In this document: piece by piece, positions 6,271 to 12,410 of the stretch | How the letters are laid out: each line of letters opens with the position of its first letter | Numbering within the stretch: position 1 is the stretch's first letter | From: Acidimicrobiaceae bacterium | Lineage (GTDB): Bacteria > Actinomycetota > Acidimicrobiia > Acidimicrobiales > Aldehydirespiratoraceae | Reading direction: 5' to 3' | Assembly: GCA_009840695.1 (NCBI GenBank) | Contig: VXNG01000048.1 | Span: 1-13,363 of the forward strand | Length of the DNA stretch: 13,363 bases | Translations under genes and position numbers: made by a program | Notes under the pieces: model-generated | Told to the model about the DNA's origin: nothing | The model's database searches: none | Seen by the model: only the letters and a program-made list of their open reading frames with translations

Positions 6271-7130
6271 AGGCAGCACCCTTCGCCTACGCAACGGCCG
6301 AGACGCTCGATGAGGCGGTCGCGCTTCTCGCTGACGCCGGAGAGGACGCGAAGCTGCTGGCCGGGGGTCAGAGCCTGCTGCCGCTGCTGGCCTTCCGGCT
6401 GGCCCGCCCCAGCCACATCATCGACATCGGTGGCGTGAAGGGTCTGGAATCGATCGACGAAGACCCTGGGGGCCTGCGCGTCAGCGCGCTGGTTCGGCAC
6501 GCGACGCTCGAGCAGGCTGATCTCGATGGTCCCTGGAATGCCCTGCGGGAGGCGGCTTCGCTCATCGGTCATTTGCCGATACGGGTCAGGGGAACCTTCG
6601 GCGGGAGCCTGGCCCATGCCGACCCGGCCGGCGAACTCGGCGTGGTTGTCGCGGCCTTGGACGCGGAGATCGCGCTGAAGAGCCCCCGAGGCCTACGCAC
6701 AGTGCCCGCGAGCGAGTTCTTCCTCGCGCCGCTGACAACTGCGGCCGGCGCCGACGAGGTGCTTGTCGAAGCCAGGTTCCCAGCGCCGGGCATCGGGTTC
6801 CGGTCGGTGTTCGAGGAGTTCAGCCCCCGAGTGGGAGATTTCGCCTACGCCTCGGTGGCGGCCGGGTGCCGTCTGGAAGACGACGGATCGGCTCATGACG
6901 TGAGGATCGCTCTCGGGAGTGTCGGCCCGACGCCGGTGCGCGCCCACCAGGCAGAGCAGGCGCTGTCGGGTTCGACCCTTCAGGACGACGCCATCGGCCA
7001 GTGCGCTCGCTTGGCCGCGGGCGCCTGCGACCCGGCGGCCGGCGACTGGCATGCCGACGGCTCCTACCGCCGAGCGCTCGTCGCGCAGCTGGTCGAGCGC
7101 GCCCTGAAACGATTGAGACGACCGGCATGA
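6267..7130 (+). CDS. Xanthine dehydrogenase-family FAD-binding medium subunit
   Basis: FAD subunit of the molybdenum hydroxylase (CoxM/XdhB-like), 287 aa from the ATG at 6267, which overlaps the small-subunit stop as ATGA. The two FAD-binding motifs are in place: LLAGGQSLLPLL at 30-41 and RVRGTFGGSLAHADPAGEL at 106-124. The usual wording of the second motif is N-R-G-T-I-G-G. The C-terminal CO-dehydrogenase-flavoprotein domain is recognisable at about 175-280 (DFAYASVAAGCRL, VRIALGSVGPTPVRAHQAE). There is no extra [4Fe-4S] insertion of the 4-hydroxybenzoyl-CoA reductase kind, so this is an ordinary oxidising hydroxylase. It passes electrons from the iron-sulfur subunit to NAD+ or another acceptor. 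Its stop overlaps the large-subunit start by 4 bp. Confidence 0.95.
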   Translation: MKAAPFAYATAETLDEAVALLADAGEDAKLLAGGQSLLPLLAFRLARPSHIIDIGGVKGLESIDEDPGGLRVSALVRHATLEQADLDGPWNALREAASLIGHLPIRVRGTFGGSLAHADPAGELGVVVAALDAEIALKSPRGLRTVPASEFFLAPLTTAAGADEVLVEARFPAPGIGFRSVFEEFSPRVGDFAYASVAAGCRLEDDGSAHDVRIALGSVGPTPVRAHQAEQALSGSTLQDDAIGQCARLAAGACDPAAGDWHADGSYRRALVAQLVERALKRLRRPA

Positions 7131-9427
7131 GCGCAGCCCGAGGCCGGCTAATCGGTAGCCCGTCGCCCAGACGCAAGAACCGGGAGCTGCTCGCCGGCGA
7201 AGGCACCTATGTGGCGGACATCCGGCTTGAGGGCCAGCTGTATGCCCGAGTAGTGCGCAGCCCGGCCGCCCACGCCCGCCTGCTCGCCGTCAACACCTCC
7301 GAAGCCCTCCAGGTTCCCGGGGTGGCGGCCGTCGTCACCGCCGATGACATCGGTGACATCCGGATACCGATCCGGCTTCCCTTCGCCGAGTCGCCCGAAG
7401 CCAACCAGGCACTGCAGACACCGTTGGCCACCGGCGTCGTCCGCTACGTCGGAGAACCGGTCGCGGTGGTCGTGGCCGACGATCCCTATGTGGCTGAGGA
7501 CGCGGCCGAACTGGTCCTCGTGGACTTCGATGAGCTGGAGCCCGTCCTCGATCCGGTGACCGCTTCGGAGCCGCCGGCGCCCCTGGTGCACGAGCACCTC
7601 GGGAGCAACACCATCAGCCGGCTGGCCTTCCGGTACGGAGATGTCGACGCCGCGTTCGCGCAGGCTGATGTCGTGGTGCACCGGCGGCTGCGAGTCCACC
7701 GTCTGGCCGCCGCACCGATGGAGACCCGCGGGCTGGTGGCCGACTACGACCCGGGGTCCGGCGTGCTCACAGTTTGGGGCGGGGCAAAGGTCAAGCACTT
7801 CACCCGCAGCCTGCTCAGCAAGGTGCTGGGGGTTGACCCCACAAATGTCCGCGTTGTCGAGGTGGAGGTAGGAGGCGGGTTCGGGACCCGGGGCGAGCCC
7901 TACCCGGAGGACATCCTCGTCGCGCTGCTGGCGCGGCGCCTGGGTAGGCCGGTGCAGTGGATCGAGGACCGCTGGGAGCACATGGTGGCCACCAACCACG
8001 CCCGTGAGCAGGAGCACGACTTTGAGTTGGCGGCGACTGCGGGCGGCCAACTCCTGGGCTTTCGGGTGCAGGGCTGGTGCGATCACGGCGCCTACGTCAG
8101 AGCCCAGGGCCTACTGCCGGTCGTGCTCCCCATGCTCCACCTTCCCGGCCCGTATGAGTGGCAGGCGTTCAGCATGGATCTCGACGCGGTGCTCACCAAC
8201 CGGACTCCGGTCGGCACCTACCGAGGCCCCGGTATGACCGAGGCGACCTTCGCCCGGGAGCGCATGGTCGACATCATGGCCGCCGAGTTGGGCATGGACC
8301 CGGCGGATCTGCGGCGACGGAACCTGATCACTGCGGAGTCGATGCCGTTCGGGTTCATGCCGGGCCCCGGCTCGGGGGCTGTGATGCCGATCATGTACCA
8401 GGGCGGCGACTTCGTAGCGGCCTTCGACCAGCTGCTGGATGCGGCCGATTACGACCGGTTGCGCGCCGAGCAGCGGGCGGCTCGAGCCGAAGGCCGCCAT
8501 ACCGGCGTAGGCATGGCGGCCTACATCGAGTTTGCCGCCGTCGGGCCCTTCGAAGAAGTCGACGTGATCCCGAACGCCGAAGGGATCGTTGTCCGGGCCG
8601 CAGTCGGATCGCTGGGCCAGGGCGTCGAGACCGCGCTGGCGCAGATCGCGGCCGAGCTTCTCGACGTGTCGCTCGCCGACGTGACCGTCGAGTTCCACGA
8701 CACCGCCGAGATTCCCCAGGGTTTCGGAGCCTTCGCCAGCCGCTCCACCGTCCTGGCCGGGAACGCGATCGCAGCCGCGGTCGATGAGATGCGGGTGGTG
8801 GCCGCGCCCCTCCTCGGATGCGACCCCGACAAGGTGGAGTTCCGCCGCGGTACCGCCACCGCTCCCGGCGGCCGCTCGGTACCGCTGGCCCGGATCGGAC
8901 AGGTTCGCGGCCGCTTCGAGAAGGACGGGCTGACCGCCTCCTTCGGCGGCGCGGTGTGCTCGGTCTCGGTGAGCGGCGCCGACGGCCGAGTCCGCGTCGA
9001 CCGGTTCGCGCTGGCCCATGATGTCGGCCGAGCCGTCAACCCGAGGCTCCTGCGGGGCCAGCTGGCGGGCGCCGCGTCCCAGGGCATCGGCGGAGCCCTC
9101 TTCGAGGAGCTCGCCTACGACGAGAACGGGCAGCCGCTGTCGGTGACCCTGGCGGACTACATGATGCCCACCGCGGCCGAGTTGCCCGAAGTGGAGGTCA
9201 CCATCATCGAGCACGGCAGTAAGTCGAATCCCCTCGGCATCAAGGGCGGCGGCGAGGCCGGGATGGTCGGCTCACTCGGCGCGGTCGCCAACGGCGTCGC
9301 CGACGCCCTCGGTGCTGCCGCCGAGGTTCTCAGCAGCTCGGTGAGCCCCGCGCGGGTCTGGCACGCCCTGCAGAACCGGACCGGGCGCGCCGGGCGCGAC
9401 AGCCGATCAGGAAGGCACAGCTCATGA
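7127..9427 (+). CDS. Xanthine dehydrogenase-family molybdopterin-binding large subunit
   Basis: Catalytic molybdenum subunit, 766 aa, from the ATG at 7127 (ATGA overlap). It would use water to hydroxylate a carbon, typically next to a ring nitrogen or an aldehyde carbon. The N-terminal a/b hammerhead domain starts about residue 24 (EGTYVADIRLEGQLYARVVRSP). Mo-cofactor motifs are GGGFGTRGE at 249-257, TYRGPGMTEA at 364-373, GSLGQGVET at 494-502 and FASRSTVLAGNA at 536-547. The catalytic Glu710 lies in IKGGGEAGMVG. The active-site loop TYRGPG is not the Cys-containing CO dehydrogenase loop, so CO is not the substrate. Known relatives include nicotinate, quinoline, caffeine and uracil/thymine dehydrogenases; specificity cannot be assigned. 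No XdhC/CoxF-type Mo maturation gene is in the window. The amidohydrolase gene overlaps its stop. Confidence 0.95.
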   Translation: MSAARGRLIGSPSPRRKNRELLAGEGTYVADIRLEGQLYARVVRSPAAHARLLAVNTSEALQVPGVAAVVTADDIGDIRIPIRLPFAESPEANQALQTPLATGVVRYVGEPVAVVVADDPYVAEDAAELVLVDFDELEPVLDPVTASEPPAPLVHEHLGSNTISRLAFRYGDVDAAFAQADVVVHRRLRVHRLAAAPMETRGLVADYDPGSGVLTVWGGAKVKHFTRSLLSKVLGVDPTNVRVVEVEVGGGFGTRGEPYPEDILVALLARRLGRPVQWIEDRWEHMVATNHAREQEHDFELAATAGGQLLGFRVQGWCDHGAYVRAQGLLPVVLPMLHLPGPYEWQAFSMDLDAVLTNRTPVGTYRGPGMTEATFARERMVDIMAAELGMDPADLRRRNLITAESMPFGFMPGPGSGAVMPIMYQGGDFVAAFDQLLDAADYDRLRAEQRAARAEGRHTGVGMAAYIEFAAVGPFEEVDVIPNAEGIVVRAAVGSLGQGVETALAQIAAELLDVSLADVTVEFHDTAEIPQGFGAFASRSTVLAGNAIAAAVDEMRVVAAPLLGCDPDKVEFRRGTATAPGGRSVPLARIGQVRGRFEKDGLTASFGGAVCSVSVSGADGRVRVDRFALAHDVGRAVNPRLLRGQLAGAASQGIGGALFEELAYDENGQPLSVTLADYMMPTAAELPEVEVTIIEHGSKSNPLGIKGGGEAGMVGSLGAVANGVADALGAAAEVLSSSVSPARVWHALQNRTGRAGRDSRSGRHSS

Positions 9428-10374
9428 TCGTTGACAGCCACGTCCATCTCTTTCCCCAGCAGTGGCGGCCGAGGGGTCAGATGCCCCCCGATCTGTTCGA
9501 TGTTCAGCAGCAGCTCGAACGCATGGAATCCGCTGGGCTCGCCACCTCGATCGTCTCCGACCCGCACATCTGGTACGGGGACCTCGATACCGGAGACATC
9601 GAGCAGGTCCGCACCTACAACGACTTCGTCGCCGATCTGGCGCGCCAGCATCCGGGAGCCCTGGCCGGTCTGGCTACCGCCATCCCCTGGCGGGGCCGCG
9701 AGCACCTCGGCGAGGCCCGGCGGGCCGTAGAGGAGCTGGGACTCGCCGGCCTAGCCCTGCCGACGAGCGACCAGAACCGGTATCTCGACAGTGTCCCAGC
9801 CGAGTTCTGGGACTATGTCTCAAGCGTCGGTGCGCCCGTCTTCGTGCACCCTGGAGGTCAGACCGTCGGCCAGGACCTCATGGGGATATACCGCATGGGA
9901 GAGGTTTGCGGGCGCCCGCTGGACATGACGGTCACGCTGGCTCGGTTCATTCTCACCGGCACCTACGAGCGGTTCCCGCAGCTTCAACTGCTCTGCGCTC
10001 ACGCCGGCGGCGCCATCACCGCCATCGCCGACAGGCTCGACTTCGGGCATGAACTGCGCAACTACACGCCGCTCGGGCCATGGGGCGACGTCGAGCTGGT
10101 CGAGCCGCCCTCGAGCCATGTCAAGAAGCTCTTTCTCGACACGGTCACATTCGGGAGCCGGACGCTCAAGATGGCTCTGGAGACCGTCGGCTCGGAGCAC
10201 ATCTGCTTCGGCACCGACTGCCCGCCGGTGCCTTGGACCGTGGAGCGGCACCTCGCCGTCGTTGACGAGCTTGACCTCAGCGACGACCGGCGCGCCGACG
10301 TGCTGGGGCGCAACGCCGAGCGACTCTTCCTGGCTGGAGAGGCCGGGCCGAGGGGAGGTGTCCGGGATGCCTGA
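9424..10374 (+). CDS. Amidohydrolase-2 family metal-dependent hydrolase or decarboxylase (ACMSD-like)
   Basis: TIM-barrel metal enzyme of the amidohydrolase-related PF04909 group, 316 aa. The metal ligands line up with the family: His6 and His8 in the N-terminal DSHVHLF, His142 in FVHPGGQ, His193 in LCAHAGG and Asp265 in CFGTDCPP. C-terminal RNAERLF is the usual family ending. Relatives include aminocarboxymuconate semialdehyde decarboxylase, resorcylate and 5-carboxyvanillate decarboxylases, and some lactone or amide hydrolases. Here it could decarboxylate or hydrolyse the open-chain product of the ring-opening enzyme, which is inference only. The ATG overlaps the Mo-subunit stop as ATGA, with AGGAAGG at 9409-9415, 8 nt upstream. 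The gene end overlaps the DHDPS-like gene by 8 bp. Confidence 0.92.
   Translation: MIVDSHVHLFPQQWRPRGQMPPDLFDVQQQLERMESAGLATSIVSDPHIWYGDLDTGDIEQVRTYNDFVADLARQHPGALAGLATAIPWRGREHLGEARRAVEELGLAGLALPTSDQNRYLDSVPAEFWDYVSSVGAPVFVHPGGQTVGQDLMGIYRMGEVCGRPLDMTVTLARFILTGTYERFPQLQLLCAHAGGAITAIADRLDFGHELRNYTPLGPWGDVELVEPPSSHVKKLFLDTVTFGSRTLKMALETVGSEHICFGTDCPPVPWTVERHLAVVDELDLSDDRRADVLGRNAERLFLAGEAGPRGGVRDA
10354..10358 (+). promoter_or_regulatory. Ribosome binding site of the DHDPS-like gene inside the amidohydrolase gene
   Basis: GGAGG, within a GGGGAGGTG run, lies 8 nt before the ATG at 10367. It decides that start, which overlaps the upstream gene by 8 bp, against the much longer open frame extending back to 10049. 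That extension would read through the amidohydrolase C-terminal coding region. Confidence 0.7.
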
Positions 10375-11386
10375 CTACACCCCGACCGAGGTGCGGGCAT
10401 GGGCATTGGAGAATCTCAAGGGATGCTGCGGCTGCATCCTGCCCACGTTCACCAGCGACCTCTCAACGCTGAACGAGGTCGCCATCCGCCACGACGTCGA
10501 GATGGAGCGGGAACTGGGAATGAAGGCCGTGCTCGTGGTCAGTGAGGGGGGCACCTCCCTGGCGGAGTACCGCCGCCTGCTGGAGATCGTCATCGACGCA
10601 GCCTGCGACCTGGTGGTGGTGGTCCAGGCGTCGCAACCCACCTGGGATGAGCAGCAGCTGACCATTGAGTGGGGCGCCGAGTTGGGAGCCGATCTGGTGC
10701 TGCCCTCCTATCCCTTGACCTTCTACCCGCGCACTCTCGAGGAGCTCTACCTGGCCAGCAAGGCAATGATCGACCGCTCGCCGCTGGGTGTGCTGCTGTT
10801 CGCCATCGACCAGTGGAACTTTGCTCGCCTGCACCCGGCTGCGTTCCCGGTGGACCTGCTGGAGAGGCTCGTGTCCGACTGCGGGATGCTGGCGGCGATC
10901 AAGAACGAGATCGGCCTCCCCTACGCCGGGGGCCTGGATGATGTCTTCCGGCTCTTCGGCGACCAGATCGTCGTGACCGATCCCATGGAGTCGAACGCGC
11001 CGATCTGGATCCGGCACTACGGCATGAGGTTCATGGGGACCTCCAACTACGAGGCCTTCGGGCCCCGCATCCCGGAGATGCTCGAGCTGCTCAGCAATCC
11101 CGCCACGTGGGACGCCGGAATGGACCTGTACTGGCGCAACACGCCCATCCGCAAGGCCAACAGCGCCACCGTGAGCCCGGTAGTGGCGACAACGGGGATG
11201 GTGCCCCGGAGTATCTGGAAGTACCAGGGATGGCTGGTCGGCTTCAACGGGGGGCCGATGCGGGCCCCGCTGGCCCGCATCAACGCAGCCCAGATGGGCA
11301 TGATCCGCAAGGCCGCGGCGGACGCCGGCCTGGACGTCACCGACGACTCCGACGACATGTTCTGGGTGGGCAGGAATCCCAAGTGA
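10367..11386 (+). CDS. DHDPS/N-acetylneuraminate lyase superfamily protein, divergent
   Basis: Class I aldolase-type TIM barrel, 339 aa, slightly longer than typical DHDPS (about 290-300 aa). The N-terminal half follows the family pattern: CGCILPTFTSDLSTLNEVAI at about 22-41, and KAVLVVSEGGTSLAEYRRLL at about 53-72 where the G-T-T-G-E motif normally sits. Lys179 in LAAIKNEIG is the expected Schiff-base lysine. The proton-relay tyrosine expected in the L-Y-N-(V/I)-P motif is Phe145 here (LLFAIDQW), and the arginine-containing sugar/pyruvate-type loop is unrecognisable. The Schiff-base step is likely kept while the chemistry differs from DHDPS. Relatives act as aldolases, hydratases, dehydratases or decarboxylases on 2-oxo acids. 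It could cleave a carbon chain after ring opening (inference). It is coupled on both sides: 8-bp overlap upstream and GTGA overlap downstream. Confidence 0.85.
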   Translation: MPDYTPTEVRAWALENLKGCCGCILPTFTSDLSTLNEVAIRHDVEMERELGMKAVLVVSEGGTSLAEYRRLLEIVIDAACDLVVVVQASQPTWDEQQLTIEWGAELGADLVLPSYPLTFYPRTLEELYLASKAMIDRSPLGVLLFAIDQWNFARLHPAAFPVDLLERLVSDCGMLAAIKNEIGLPYAGGLDDVFRLFGDQIVVTDPMESNAPIWIRHYGMRFMGTSNYEAFGPRIPEMLELLSNPATWDAGMDLYWRNTPIRKANSATVSPVVATTGMVPRSIWKYQGWLVGFNGGPMRAPLARINAAQMGMIRKAAADAGLDVTDDSDDMFWVGRNPK

Positions 11387-12384
11387 AGGCGCTACAGACT
11401 TCACCACTGTTCCTCGACGGCGACCTCGTCGATGCGCTCGCCTCGGTAGAGGTCGGCCTGGATGCGGCCCGGGTCTCTGCCGGCGCGGCAGCCGTGACGG
11501 GCCGGGTGCAGATCGGCGACGGGCACACCTGGATGCGGGTGCTGGCCGGCATCCTCCCCGAGATCGGGATCGTAGGCTACAAGGAGTTCCACCGGGTCGG
11601 CCAGCGGGTGCGCTACCACATCAGCGTCTTCGACCGTGACTCCGCCGACATGATCGGGATCGTTGACGGCCGTCGCGTCACCAGCCTCCGCACCGCTTCG
11701 ACGGCCGCGCTGTGCTTCGAGCACGCTGACGACGGCCGGCCCAAGAAGCTGGCCGTGATCGGAAGCGGCGAGGAGGCCAAGGAGGGCCTGCGGGCGGTGG
11801 CCGCGGTGTCGACCCTGGCCGAGGTGGCGGTGTTCAGTCCCACCCCGGCCAACCGGGAGGCGTTCTGCGACGCGCTCGGTCCCGCCGTGGGCGTGCCCGT
11901 CTACCCGGTGGATTCCGTGGACGCCGCGCTGGCCGGCGCCCGCCAGTCGTACGTCGCGACGTCATCAGTGGGTCCGGCCTTCCTCGAGGCCCGCCAGGTC
12001 GCTCATCTCCAACTGCTGGCCGGTATCGGTTCGACCCGGCCCGACCAGCGGGAGTTGATCGGCGATGTGTTCACCGCGGCCTCCCAGGTGGTCTTCGATT
12101 GCGCGGACGCCCGTCACGAACCGGGCGACGTCATCGATGCGGTCGAGAGGTTCGGCTTCGACCCTGCCGGAGCCGTGCTGTTGAGGGACTGGCTGCGATC
12201 GCCCTACCAGCCGGTCGGCGAGGGTCCGGTGGTGTTCAAGTCCATCGGCACCGTCGAGCAGGACCTCGCCCTCGCCCACCGGCTGCTGGTCGCCGCCCAC
12301 GAGCATCAGCTGGGCATTCCGGCGCCCGAGATCGGGTCGCTGCGCATCATGCGGGACCCGGAGGCCGAGCGGAAGGGTCCCTGA
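11383..12384 (+). CDS. Ornithine cyclodeaminase/mu-crystallin family NAD(P)-dependent protein
   Basis: Rossmann-fold oxidoreductase or cyclodeaminase, 333 aa from the GTG at 11383, which overlaps the previous stop as GTGA. The family marks are Lys67 (GYKEF), the substrate-anchoring RTAST at 103-107, the nucleotide loop VIGSGEEAKEG at 125-135 (an acidic variant of G-x-G-x-Q-A) and FKSIGTVEQDLALA at 285-298. True ornithine cyclodeaminases have a catalytic Asp in a G-S/D-D-x-P-G stretch; here the segment reads GIGSTRPDQREL at 214-225 with Thr218, so ornithine cyclisation is unlikely. An amino acid or ketimine dehydrogenase/reductase role is more plausible, for instance handling the nitrogen of an open-chain product. 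The last 20 residues are polar. The second Rieske gene starts 26 nt downstream. Confidence 0.9.
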   Translation: MKALQTSPLFLDGDLVDALASVEVGLDAARVSAGAAAVTGRVQIGDGHTWMRVLAGILPEIGIVGYKEFHRVGQRVRYHISVFDRDSADMIGIVDGRRVTSLRTASTAALCFEHADDGRPKKLAVIGSGEEAKEGLRAVAAVSTLAEVAVFSPTPANREAFCDALGPAVGVPVYPVDSVDAALAGARQSYVATSSVGPAFLEARQVAHLQLLAGIGSTRPDQRELIGDVFTAASQVVFDCADARHEPGDVIDAVERFGFDPAGAVLLRDWLRSPYQPVGEGPVVFKSIGTVEQDLALAHRLLVAAHEHQLGIPAPEIGSLRIMRDPEAERKGP

Positions 12385-12398
12385 CGCTCTTGCGGGAC

Positions 12399-12404
12399 TA
12401 GCTT
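12399..12404 (+). promoter_or_regulatory. Possible -10 element of a leaderless promoter for the second Rieske gene
   Basis: TAGCTT fits the actinobacterial TAnnnT -10 pattern and ends 6 nt before the ATG at 12411, the spacing expected when transcription starts at the start codon. The second Rieske gene has no good Shine-Dalgarno sequence, the nearest G-rich bases being about 14 nt away. I see no matching -35 at normal spacing. TAnnnT hexamers are common, so this is only a suggestion. Confidence 0.25.
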
Positions 12405-12410
12405 TCTGCC

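Noticed and set aside
8111..9214. 367-aa antisense frame over the Mo large subunit
   Set aside because: It lies wholly opposite conserved cofactor-binding motifs and has no family signal.
7127..9427. Large subunit as carbon monoxide dehydrogenase CoxL
   Set aside because: The active-site loop reads TYRGPG, not the Cys-containing loop of true CO dehydrogenase.
11383..12384. Ornithine cyclodeaminase proper
   Set aside because: The expected catalytic Asp in the G-S-D-type motif is Thr, so only the family is assigned.
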